From assembly GCF_005405165.1 (NCBI RefSeq), contig NZ_BJDN01000013.1, forward strand, positions 1-64,000: a DNA stretch of 64,000 nt. Direction: 5' to 3'. A model generated the notes under the pieces. The model was not told where the DNA came from, made no database searches, and saw nothing but the letters and a program-made list of their open reading frames with translations. This document shows positions 54,793 through 64,000 of this stretch, piece by piece. The position numbers and the translations under genes were made by a program. Source of the stretch: Loigolactobacillus binensis (GTDB lineage Bacteria; Bacillota; Bacilli; Lactobacillales; Lactobacillaceae). Each line of letters begins with the position of its first letter. Positions within the stretch are counted from its first letter, which is position 1.

Positions 54793-55607
54793 TGACGAGT
54801 GATATTAGAAAATTACAGCTAATTGATACTGATATTTTAAAAGATGTCGTTGAGATTTTAGATCGACATCATTTGAATTATTATATGATTGGTGGCACTT
54901 TACTAGGGGCAATTCGGCATAAGGGCTTTATTCCTTGGGATGATGATATGGATATCGCTATGCCTAGACATGATTATGAATTATTTCTATCACAGTTTGC
55001 GCGTGAGTTACCGACTAACTTGATCGTTGATAATTTTAAAACTAATAAGAAGTATAAGTATTATATTACTCGAATAGAAAATACTGATTACAAGGTGAGA
55101 GAAGTTCGTAATCATAATATTGAGGAATCCTTTGCACATGTATCAATCGATATTTTTCCAATCGACGGTACGCCGAATAATGAATTTTTACGTAAGTTCT
55201 ATTATTTTCAAGTGCTGTCTTATCGAGCATTAATCTCTTTGGTACAGAAAGATAACATAGATCAAGCACGCAAACGCGGTGCTTTAGAAAAATTGACGAT
55301 TTTTCTTGGCACACATTTACCATTGCAACGCCTTTTTTCAGCTAATAAACTACAATATAAAATTGATAGATTGCTGAGAAAACAAAAGCAAAATAGTCAA
55401 TTTGCTGGAACGATTATGGGAGCTTATCGAGTTAAAGAAATCGTGCCGCGTAAGTATTTCGGTGAGGGTAGGCTTTATGAATTTGAAGGTCATATATTTA
55501 AAGGTCCGTCTGATTATGATGCGTACTTAAAACATATGTATGGTGATTATATGAAATTACCTTCTAAAGAACAACGTGAGAGCAAAAAACATTTTGAGAT
55601 AATATAA
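54792..55607 (+). CDS. LicD-family phosphotransferase
   Basis: LicD/fukutin-type nucleotidyl-linked transferases move a phospho-alcohol (for example phosphocholine, or ribitol- or glycerol-phosphate) from a CDP carrier to a glycan. The signature is clear: YYMIGGTLLGAIRHKGFIPWDDDMDIAMPR (residues about 34-63), with the metal-binding DDDMD. The 271 residues are complete. No licA/licC choline genes are present, but tagD lies 6 kb downstream. Base composition becomes distinctly AT-rich from here. Confidence 0.88.
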   Translation: MTSDIRKLQLIDTDILKDVVEILDRHHLNYYMIGGTLLGAIRHKGFIPWDDDMDIAMPRHDYELFLSQFARELPTNLIVDNFKTNKKYKYYITRIENTDYKVREVRNHNIEESFAHVSIDIFPIDGTPNNEFLRKFYYFQVLSYRALISLVQKDNIDQARKRGALEKLTIFLGTHLPLQRLFSANKLQYKIDRLLRKQKQNSQFAGTIMGAYRVKEIVPRKYFGEGRLYEFEGHIFKGPSDYDAYLKHMYGDYMKLPSKEQRESKKHFEII

Positions 55608-55637
55608 GTAAGTTTAATAATATTGAGAGGTTATTAA

Positions 55638-56567
55638 GTGAATATACGTAGAAAAAAGGTTATTAACACTATATATTCTTATTTTCGTGCTGGGAAGCTA
55701 CCGTTAATGTTAGGGTTACTTCCCTTTTCGCTTGGGAAGGATAGAGTAGGACTTGAAATTTTCCGAGAAAGATTGAATTTGGGAATTCAGAGAACGTTAA
55801 AGCGTAAATTTTTTAAAAGAGAAATTTCTGACAATTTTAATTCTGCAACGCTTAAAATTGTCCCAAATAATATGATTTGGTTCATGTGGTTACAAGGAAT
55901 TGAGAACGCTCCTGATTTTTGCAAGGCTAATTTTAATTATTTAAAGCGAAAATTTCCTAACTTGGTAAATTTAATAACTGAAGAAAATATCTTTGATTAT
56001 ATCGATATTCCCGAGTATATCAAACTTAAATGGAAGAATGGGAAGATATCAAATACTCACTTTTCCGATATTGTACGTGTACAATTGTTATGTACTTATG
56101 GAGGAACTTGGATTGATTCAACCGTAATTGTAAAAAAAGATTTTATTCTTAATTTACCGGAGTTTCAGATTCCGCAAACATACGGACCAGGAAGAAGTGG
56201 CCATTCAATTCCTGTTTCAAATTGGTTTATTCATGCGGAAAATAACAATGAATTTCTGTTGCGTGTTAGGGATATGCTTTTTAAATATTGGGAAGAGAAT
56301 GATAGAGCAATTGATTATTTTATTTTTCATCATTTTATGATCATAGTTTCACACGAAATGTCTGATTATTTGGATAGTGTGCCGCCACTTGATAATACAT
56401 TACCACATTTTCTAATGTTAAAAATGCGGCATAGTAGTTTGCATAAGTCTGAATTAGCCAGTTACTTAGATAAATTTGAAATGATGAAATTCACTAATAA
56501 ATTTGAAAACTCTCGTGAAGCAATTAATTATGAAAAATTAACACAATTATTAACAACGTTAAATTAA
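55638..56567 (+). CDS. Capsular polysaccharide synthesis glycosyltransferase (GT32-like)
   Basis: The 309-residue protein has the pattern of capsular polysaccharide synthesis proteins of the GT32-like group: MIWFMWLQGIENAPDF near residue 78, then SDIVRVQLLCTYGGTWIDSTV with the nucleotide-sugar-binding D-x-D-like region replaced by D-S-T. It probably adds one sugar of the repeat unit; donor and linkage are unknown. The start is a GTG with GAGAGG upstream. It is strongly AT-rich. Confidence 0.72.
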   Translation: MNIRRKKVINTIYSYFRAGKLPLMLGLLPFSLGKDRVGLEIFRERLNLGIQRTLKRKFFKREISDNFNSATLKIVPNNMIWFMWLQGIENAPDFCKANFNYLKRKFPNLVNLITEENIFDYIDIPEYIKLKWKNGKISNTHFSDIVRVQLLCTYGGTWIDSTVIVKKDFILNLPEFQIPQTYGPGRSGHSIPVSNWFIHAENNNEFLLRVRDMLFKYWEENDRAIDYFIFHHFMIIVSHEMSDYLDSVPPLDNTLPHFLMLKMRHSSLHKSELASYLDKFEMMKFTNKFENSREAINYEKLTQLLTTLN

Positions 56568-56603
56568 ATGATAAGTAGAGGACAATAATACAATATGAAA
56601 GAT

Positions 56604-56836
56604 AGCAGAATATTAGAAGCGAGGTTGAACAGAATTCTCTGGATTTGGAAGTATTAATAGTTGATGATGGATCAACTGATAATACAAATAAAATTGCGAT
56701 TAGCTATCAGGAAAAGTATAGTAATATTCGTGTTGTAACACAGCAGAATCAGGGTGTTTCGCAAGCAAGAAATATTGGCATAAAAGAAGCTTGCGGTGAA
56801 TATTTATTTTATATTGCTTTTGCTATAAAGTGTTAG
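56604..56836 (+). pseudogene. Fragment of a GT2 glycosyltransferase
   Basis: The frame around 56612-56830 encodes LEVLIVDDGSTDNTNKIA, VVTQQNQGVSQARNIGIK and GEYLF, the first 90 residues of a classic GT2 enzyme. The real N-terminus is missing: a short ATG frame at 56595 runs out of register and stops near 56660. The sequence ends abruptly after GEYLF instead of continuing with the DxD motif, so the gene has lost both ends. It is a remnant without enzyme function. Confidence 0.8.
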
Positions 56837-56907
56837 GTCAGAAAGGCTGATTTATAATTACTGTGGAGTTATTTACATAGACTTGTGATTTTTTTGAGGT
56901 GGATTAT

Positions 56908-57570
56908 ATGATTATTGATCTATCAGGATTACCTGCTAGTGGAAAAAGCTTTTTTTCAAAGCAATTTAGTAATGCTTCTAGAAAAAAAGATAATAAGAAA
57001 TTTATTAATTTTATTGAGTGGGACCGTACAACTTTGTTAGGTCGTGCTTGTCATACGCTAGCATATCCAATTATTCGACACACCAATAAGTATAAAAGAT
57101 TATCAAGTATAATGGCCAATTATGTAACAAATAATCCTCAATATAATGAATCACATACGGTTGATTTTTTTGTAACTAGGATTATTTTTTTAAAGTTAGT
57201 TTATTCAATAGCGGAGTACACACATATTAATTTGCTGGTTAATGAAGGAATTTCACAGTCTTTAATTATATTTGCTATTGAATTTGAATTACAGGAAAAT
57301 GAGTTTATTGGTTTAGTAAGTAAAGTTTTGAGATTCAATAAAGTTAAATATGCAGTGTATCAAATTTCACTTAGTAATTGTATGATTTCATTTGTTCATC
57401 GGAACCGTCATGCTACCCAGATTGATGAATTACGCGATGATGATCTGTATGAATTTTTACTAAAATTTGAGATATATTTGAATGTTTATTTGAATACATT
57501 TAAGTTTATTCCGCTAGATCGAGAAAATGAATTTGAAAATAATTTCAAATTATTAAGAAAGGAGAGATAA
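56908..57570 (+). CDS. P-loop kinase-like protein in the EPS locus
   Basis: This is a 220-residue P-loop NTPase with Walker A SGLPASGKSFFSKQF at residues 6-20, placed at the very N-terminus as in APS-kinase/nucleoside-kinase-like folds. Further motifs are weak (FIEWDRTT, NLLVNEGISQS). I do not recognise a named family. It may phosphorylate a sugar or alcohol used in EPS decoration, which is inference from context. The ATG at 56908 is set by GAGGTGG just upstream. It lies 1 base before the next gene. Confidence 0.6.
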   Translation: MIIDLSGLPASGKSFFSKQFSNASRKKDNKKFINFIEWDRTTLLGRACHTLAYPIIRHTNKYKRLSSIMANYVTNNPQYNESHTVDFFVTRIIFLKLVYSIAEYTHINLLVNEGISQSLIIFAIEFELQENEFIGLVSKVLRFNKVKYAVYQISLSNCMISFVHRNRHATQIDELRDDDLYEFLLKFEIYLNVYLNTFKFIPLDRENEFENNFKLLRKER

Positions 57571-57571
57571 A

Positions 57572-58420
57572 ATGATTTGTTTTGTTATTTTACATTATAT
57601 GGCAATTGAACAAACCGTTGAAACTGTAAATAAAATATTAGAGTTAGATGGTGATAAACGAGTAATTATTGTAGATAATGCTTCGCCAAATAATTCATTT
57701 AAAAAACTGAAGCATGTATATGGTGATAATAAAATGATTGACCTTATACATAACGATGTAAACTTAGGATTTGCAAAAGGAAATAATATTGGCTATAAAT
57801 TCGCAAAAATTCATTATAATCCAGAGTTTATTGTTGTTATGAATAGCGATATTTTAATTAAGCAGAATGACTTTATTGCTCGAGTTAAAAAAAGTTATTA
57901 TGATCATGCTTTCCATATTATGGGTCCTGATATTATTACTTTTAAAGGTGGTTTTCATCAAAATCCCATGAAGGAAAAAGATTATTCGTTAGGAACTTTA
58001 AAAAAGGCAAGACGTGCTTTGATTATTAAAAATCATTTAAAATCTGTGTATTGGATTAAATGGCGTATTATCAATCGACATCCACAGAAGCGAAAACAAA
58101 GTGTTAATACAAAAAAAGTCACTCAGATAGTAAAGAATAAGCCACTTCATGGTTCATTTTATGTTTTTTCGTCTGATTTCATTAATGATAATGATTCTTG
58201 TTTTTATCCAAAAACATTTATGTATATGGAGGCACAAATTCTTTATTATCTAGCAATGAAGAATAATTATACAATGATATATGATCCTACTATTGAGGTT
58301 GTACATATTGATGATGTTTCTACCGATATGACATTTTCTAATCGTTATAAAAAAGCTATTTTTTCTAATAGAGCTTTGCTACAATCAACAACTGTTTTTA
58401 TTGAGTTATTAAAAGGATGA
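57572..58420 (+). CDS. Family 2 glycosyltransferase
   Basis: This cytoplasmic GT-A enzyme adds a sugar to the lipid-linked repeat unit. The N-terminal VIIVDNASPNNSF and NLGFAKGNNIG, then VVMNSDILI with the DxD-equivalent, match the rhamnosyltransferase-like GT2 subgroup. The 282 residues have normal length and no membrane segment. Ribosome site AAAGGAGAG. Donor inferred at most as dTDP-rhamnose because of the rml genes. Confidence 0.82.
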   Translation: MICFVILHYMAIEQTVETVNKILELDGDKRVIIVDNASPNNSFKKLKHVYGDNKMIDLIHNDVNLGFAKGNNIGYKFAKIHYNPEFIVVMNSDILIKQNDFIARVKKSYYDHAFHIMGPDIITFKGGFHQNPMKEKDYSLGTLKKARRALIIKNHLKSVYWIKWRIINRHPQKRKQSVNTKKVTQIVKNKPLHGSFYVFSSDFINDNDSCFYPKTFMYMEAQILYYLAMKNNYTMIYDPTIEVVHIDDVSTDMTFSNRYKKAIFSNRALLQSTTVFIELLKG

Positions 58421-58425
58421 TTTTA

Positions 58426-59694
58426 ATGAATAGAGTAAGGGAAAAAAATAGAAGCTTTTTTATTTCTGTTTTAGTTTGCATAGCTGTATTAATTCTTTTT
58501 TTTCAAAATTCATTACAAACGATATTTGCACCATTTAATTATTTTGATGAATTTATTTCTATTTTATTTCTTACACTATATTTTATACGGTTAGTTTATT
58601 GTAAAGTAATATCAAAGAGCGATTTATTGTTCCTTGTGCTTTCGATTATTTGTATAATAATCGGCTTTATTGGAAATTATATTTCAAATGGGCAGTCTAG
58701 TTTCTTTTATATTATTAGCGATATTGTAAGCACATTCCGTTTTCTTTGGCTTTATATTGGTTTAAAAAGTAGGTATTCTTATTCATTTAATAGAATTTTA
58801 ATGTATAAAAAAATTTTTTTATTTTTAGGATTTATTTTCAAAATATATGTTGTTTTCGTATTTACATTTGGTGTAATAAATCTTTTTTCCAATATACATA
58901 TGTCTTATGAAATAAGATATGGTCTACGATCATATGCTTTTATATTTGGAACACCAGGACTTGTAATTAATCAAATGACTTACGTACTAATTTTTTTGAC
59001 TGCCTATAAAGAATTTTTAGGAAAAAACGTTAATACATATATTTTTATGACACTTGCGACTATAATTTTTACTCTTAGATCAAGAGGTTTTATTTTAGTT
59101 GTTGTGTATTTTGGCCTATATTGGGCAACAGTATGGACTACTAATAATCATATTAAATTGAAATCTATTTTTGGCGGAATTGTATTAGTAATACTTGGCT
59201 ATTCACAATTTAAATATTATTTCTTAGCTGATGATTTTACGCCCAGAAGAAGGTTTGTAAACGGAGCAATTCAGTTAATTCATACATATATTCCATTTGG
59301 ATCCGGTTTTGCAACTTTCGGATCATCTTCTGCTGCCCAACATTATTCACAAACTTACTATGATATGGGATTTTCTATTTTACGGGGAATGGGACCAGTA
59401 GACCAGTTATATCTTAATGATAATTACTTCCCAATGATTTTTGGTCAACTTGGTTTAATTGGAGCAGTTGTATTCATCTACTTGCTTTATTATTTTGCAA
59501 AAGATTTTTTAAAAACCTTTTTTATTAATTGCAGTTCAACATCTAGAGTAATTTCGGGATTTATTCTTAGTGATATTTTTTTAAGTAGCATACAATCGTC
59601 GTATTTAGCACACTATTCGGTTGTTGCACTTATTTTCATTGGTATGTTTTGTTTAAATGCTTTAAAAGTAAATGGAGTAAATAAAAGCATATAA
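58426..59694 (+). CDS. wzy: EPS repeat-unit polymerase (Wzy-like)
   Basis: This integral membrane protein has about 10-11 segments and one large extracytoplasmic loop (about 270-330, with FGSGFATFGSSSAAQHYS), the layout of Wzy polymerases that join repeat units outside the membrane. Sequence conservation in this family is low, so the call rests on topology and position next to the flippase gene. The ATG at 58426 has AAAGG 9 bases upstream; an ATG at 58417 overlaps the previous stop and has none. Confidence 0.8.
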   Translation: MNRVREKNRSFFISVLVCIAVLILFFQNSLQTIFAPFNYFDEFISILFLTLYFIRLVYCKVISKSDLLFLVLSIICIIIGFIGNYISNGQSSFFYIISDIVSTFRFLWLYIGLKSRYSYSFNRILMYKKIFLFLGFIFKIYVVFVFTFGVINLFSNIHMSYEIRYGLRSYAFIFGTPGLVINQMTYVLIFLTAYKEFLGKNVNTYIFMTLATIIFTLRSRGFILVVVYFGLYWATVWTTNNHIKLKSIFGGIVLVILGYSQFKYYFLADDFTPRRRFVNGAIQLIHTYIPFGSGFATFGSSSAAQHYSQTYYDMGFSILRGMGPVDQLYLNDNYFPMIFGQLGLIGAVVFIYLLYYFAKDFLKTFFINCSSTSRVISGFILSDIFLSSIQSSYLAHYSVVALIFIGMFCLNALKVNGVNKSI

Positions 59695-59763
59695 AATGAG
59701 TCCTACATTTATTATTGAATCATTCAATAATAAATATTTATCTTAATATAAGAAGGCGATTAA

Positions 59764-61164
59764 TTGAAACTCAAAGAGTTAATTAAAAATTTTTCATATA
59801 CAATTTTTTCAAACTTTATTTCATTAGCTATATCTGCATTAGTAGTTTTAATTATTCCAAAATTTATTGGGGTAAAAGCATATGGATATTGGCAGTTATA
59901 TATTTTTTATACTACTTATGTCGGTGTATTACATTTTGGTTGGCTAGATGGTATTTATTTACGCTTTGGTGGTGCTCGTTATACTGAATTGGATAAAAAA
60001 TTATTCTTTTCTCAGTTTATTGAAATTATGCTTATGCAATTAATTATTGCAGGTTTAATTATTGGTTATTCTTTTTTTGTAGGTGATGGTAATAGATCCT
60101 ATATTCTTATAATGACTGCTTTTGCAACTGTCTTGATTAACCTTCGCCAGTTTTGTCTTTATATTTTACAGGATACAGGAAGAATTCAAGAATACGCGGT
60201 TATGAGTATAATCGGCCGAATATTTTATTTTGTACTTGTAATTCTATTGCTTGTATTAAGAGTTCGTAATTTTAAATACTTCATTTTTGCAGACATTATG
60301 GGTCGAACTTTATCCATGTGTTATGCGTTTTATACTTGTAAAGAGATTATTTTTCAAAGTATTTCTAATTTTTATTGGAGTTTAAATGAAGCATGGATTA
60401 ACTTTTCAGTTGGGGTTAAGCTATTAATCGCTAATTTTGCAGGTTCATTGATTATTGGCATCGTAAGATATGGTATTCAAGCTTTTTGGGGTGTTAAGAT
60501 TTTTGGGAAAATTTCACTTACTCTTAATATTTCTAATTTATTAATGACATTTATTAGTGCCATTAGTTTGGTTTTATACCCTGTACTCAGAAGAATGAAT
60601 AAGGAAAGATTAAAAAGCGTCTACCTGGGTATTAGAGAATTATTGATTTGTATTTTATTTGTTGGGTTGCTTGTTTATTATCCAATTAGTTTATTATTGC
60701 CTATGTGGTTACCCAAGTATAAAGATAGTCTAGTGTATATGTCGTTATTATTTCCAATGTGTATTTATAGTGGGAAGTTTTCATTACTTGTTAGTACTTT
60801 TATGAAGACGTTTAGATTTGAACGTGATTTGTTAAAAGTAAATTTAGTTTCTGTTGCATGTAGTTTTGTAGTGACACTGCTTAATGTTTTTTTGCTTAAA
60901 AACCTACCTATCTTAATGTTTTCAATTATATTTATTTTGTGGATACAAAGTAGTCTTGGTGAATATGTTCTTAGTCGTAAATTGCAACTAAGAACTGCAC
61001 ATAAAATTTGGTCGGAAACAGTAGTAGTTTTAGTTTTCATGATTTCTAATTGGTTCTTCGGTTTTCAGATTGGTCTTACTATATATTTATTGGTATTATG
61101 TGCATACTTATTAATTAATAGAAATAATTTGAAACGTGGTATCAGCTATCTGAAAATAACATAG
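59764..61164 (+). CDS. wzx: EPS repeat-unit flippase (Wzx-like)
   Basis: This polytopic membrane protein of the MATE/oligosaccharide flippase group moves lipid-linked repeat units across the membrane. The 466 residues have about 12-14 segments. The N-terminal ISALVVLIIPKFIGVKAYGYWQLYIFYTTYVG is typical. The start is a TTG with AAGG upstream. It follows wzy by 69 bases, in the highly AT-rich block. Confidence 0.88.
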   Translation: MKLKELIKNFSYTIFSNFISLAISALVVLIIPKFIGVKAYGYWQLYIFYTTYVGVLHFGWLDGIYLRFGGARYTELDKKLFFSQFIEIMLMQLIIAGLIIGYSFFVGDGNRSYILIMTAFATVLINLRQFCLYILQDTGRIQEYAVMSIIGRIFYFVLVILLLVLRVRNFKYFIFADIMGRTLSMCYAFYTCKEIIFQSISNFYWSLNEAWINFSVGVKLLIANFAGSLIIGIVRYGIQAFWGVKIFGKISLTLNISNLLMTFISAISLVLYPVLRRMNKERLKSVYLGIRELLICILFVGLLVYYPISLLLPMWLPKYKDSLVYMSLLFPMCIYSGKFSLLVSTFMKTFRFERDLLKVNLVSVACSFVVTLLNVFLLKNLPILMFSIIFILWIQSSLGEYVLSRKLQLRTAHKIWSETVVVLVFMISNWFFGFQIGLTIYLLVLCAYLLINRNNLKRGISYLKIT

Positions 61165-61254
61165 CAGTTTGTGTTTGATATGTTGAGCAATCATTTTTAA
61201 TGAGGAAATAATTAATTGAGGTCTTTAATGATGAGTAAGAAGGAGAATAATTTA

Positions 61255-61638
61255 ATGAAACGTGTAATTACGTATGGGACATTTGATTTATTACACTGGG
61301 GGCATGTTCGTTTATTAGAGCGTGCTAAATCGTTGGGAGATTATTTAATTGTTGCAACTTCGACAGATGAATTTAATGCTCTGAAACATAAAGAAGCTTA
61401 TCATAGTTTTGAGCATCGTAAATATATCTTGGAAGCTATCCGTTATGTGGACAAAGTGATTCCTGAATATTCTTGGAATCAAAAAATTGAAGATATAAAA
61501 AAATATAATATTGATACATTTGTTATGGGCGATGATTGGAAAGGTCAATTCGATTTTTTAAAGGACTATTGTGAAGTGATTTATTTACCGCGTACTAGTG
61601 GTATTTCTACATCTAAAATCAAACATGATTTGATGTAA
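61255..61638 (+). CDS. tagD: Glycerol-3-phosphate cytidylyltransferase
   Basis: TagD makes CDP-glycerol from CTP and glycerol 3-phosphate. The 127-residue cytidylyltransferase shows [18 protein letters not shown] (HxGH), an HRKYIL-type RYV region and the [10 protein letters not shown] signature. The ATG at 61255 has AAGGAG upstream; in-frame Met codons up to 61216 lack a site. In teichoic-acid pathways CDP-glycerol feeds TagF-type polymerases, but none is seen here, so the LicD protein may be the user. Confidence 0.93.
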   Translation: MKRVITYGTFDLLHWGHVRLLERAKSLGDYLIVATSTDEFNALKHKEAYHSFEHRKYILEAIRYVDKVIPEYSWNQKIEDIKKYNIDTFVMGDDWKGQFDFLKDYCEVIYLPRTSGISTSKIKHDLM

Positions 61639-61700
61639 ACTAAATATTTATTATCTATTTTCAATGTGTTTTGCTAACTAAAGTGAGGAGGAACATTCAA

Positions 61701-62573
61701 ATGAAAGGTATCATTCTTGCCGGCGGTTCGGGAACCCGTCTGTATCCCGTCACTCGGGCGATTTCGAAACAATTGATCCCGGTTTACGATAAACCAATGA
61801 TCTATTATCCGCTGTCCAGCTTAATGTTAGCGGGAATCCAAGACATTTGCATCATTTCCACGCCTAAGGACACGCCGCGGTTTGAAGAATTATTTCAGGA
61901 CGGGCATGAATTAGGGTTGAATATTTCGTACAAGGTCCAAGAAAAGCCCAACGGATTGGCGGAAGCTTTTCTGTTAGCGGAAGATTTTATTGCCGGTGAT
62001 TCGGTTTGTTTGATCCTCGGCGATAATATTTTCTATGGCGGTGGCTTGTCCAAAATGTTACAGGAAGCGGCGGCTAAAACCGTCGGCGCCACCGTCTTTG
62101 GTTATCATGTCAATGATCCAGAACGTTTTGGGGTGGTGGATTTTGATGAAAACCATCACGCCATTTCGATCGTCGAAAAGCCAGAACACCCAACCAGTAA
62201 CTACGCGGTCACTGGCTTGTATTTCTACGATAATCAAGTAGTGGATATTGCTAAAAAGATCAAACCATCGCCACGGGGCGAGTTAGAGATCACTGACGTC
62301 AATCAAGAATATTTGCGTCGGGGCCAGCTGGATGTGCAATTAATGGGTCGTGGCTTTGCTTGGTTAGATACCGGCACCCACGCGTCATTGCAACAGGCAT
62401 CTAGCTTCATCGAAACCATTCAAACGCGTGAGAATTTGGAAGTGGCGTGCTTGGAAGAAATCGCATTTCATATGGGTTACATTTCAGCGGCGCAATTGGT
62501 TCAGTTGGCGCAGCCGTTGAAGAAGACGGATTACGGTCAATATATGTTACGGTTAGCGAAAGAAGGAAAATAG
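61701..62573 (+). CDS. rmlA: Glucose-1-phosphate thymidylyltransferase
   Basis: RmlA makes dTDP-glucose, the first step to dTDP-L-rhamnose. The N-terminal [18 protein letters not shown] and GDNIFYGGG motifs are diagnostic, and the 290 residues are complete. The ATG at 61701 follows AGGAGG; an upstream in-frame TTG is rejected. Base composition returns to the chromosomal average here, marking the right edge of the AT-rich block. rmlC follows 4 bases later. Confidence 0.97.
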   Translation: MKGIILAGGSGTRLYPVTRAISKQLIPVYDKPMIYYPLSSLMLAGIQDICIISTPKDTPRFEELFQDGHELGLNISYKVQEKPNGLAEAFLLAEDFIAGDSVCLILGDNIFYGGGLSKMLQEAAAKTVGATVFGYHVNDPERFGVVDFDENHHAISIVEKPEHPTSNYAVTGLYFYDNQVVDIAKKIKPSPRGELEITDVNQEYLRRGQLDVQLMGRGFAWLDTGTHASLQQASSFIETIQTRENLEVACLEEIAFHMGYISAAQLVQLAQPLKKTDYGQYMLRLAKEGK

Positions 62574-62577
62574 TTTT

Positions 62578-64000
<1,423 letters not shown>

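Overview
The window looks like the replication-origin region of a Lactobacillaceae chromosome (low-to-moderate GC Firmicute). The basis is the gene order rpsR-ssb-rpsF / gyrA-gyrB-recF-yaaA / dnaN-dnaA / rpmH-rnpA-yidC-jag-mnmE-mnmG, clusters of TTATCCACA-type DnaA boxes on both sides of dnaA, GH65 sugar phosphorylases with beta-phosphoglucomutase, and a Wzd/Wze/Wzb-controlled exopolysaccharide (EPS) locus. A Loigolactobacillus-like species is possible, but I cannot fix the genus from sequence alone. No tRNA, rRNA, CRISPR array, insertion sequence or prophage was seen.

Region 1 (0-17 kb) is the core. Genes left of the origin run on the minus strand and genes right of it on the plus strand, so both arms are transcribed away from oriC. 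The origin is bipartite: one DnaA-box cluster lies between dnaA and rpmH. The other lies between dnaA and dnaN and is followed by DnaA-trio repeats and an AT-rich stretch, the likely unwinding site.

Region 2 (17-33.5 kb) is accessory. It holds an aldo/keto reductase, a self-regulated TetR/ABC exporter operon, and a tandem duplication of a three-gene drug-efflux cassette (divergent MerR-like regulator, 14-TM MFS pump, DUF4811-like membrane protein). Next come a RecB/Cas4-type nuclease fused to an XPD/DinG-type helicase that lacks iron-sulfur cysteines, a protein with four Sm-like repeats, UppP, a YczE-like membrane protein and another MFS pump.

Region 3 (33.5-48.6 kb) holds disaccharide phosphorolysis (two GH65 proteins plus PgmB), a MITE-like inverted-repeat element, an alpha/beta hydrolase that has lost its nucleophile, a GNAT enzyme, a YibE/YibF pair with a lipoprotein, and an 850-bp non-coding stretch. 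The strongest candidate for something undescribed is in that stretch: a structured RNA of about 190 nt with C-rich, anti-Shine-Dalgarno-like segments and a strong terminator. It is followed by an ABC exporter operon with an apparent internal deletion.

Region 4 (48.6-64 kb) is the EPS locus: a catalytically dead serine-hydrolase homologue, a long structured leader, the tyrosine phospho-regulatory trio, a priming transferase and a rhamnosyltransferase-like GT. Then comes a markedly AT-rich, probably acquired block (LicD, a capsular GT, a broken GT2, a P-loop kinase, GT2, Wzy, Wzx, TagD), and the dTDP-rhamnose genes rmlA-rmlC-rmlB, the last cut by the window end. TagD plus LicD suggests that a glycerol-phosphate or similar phospho-group decorates the polymer.
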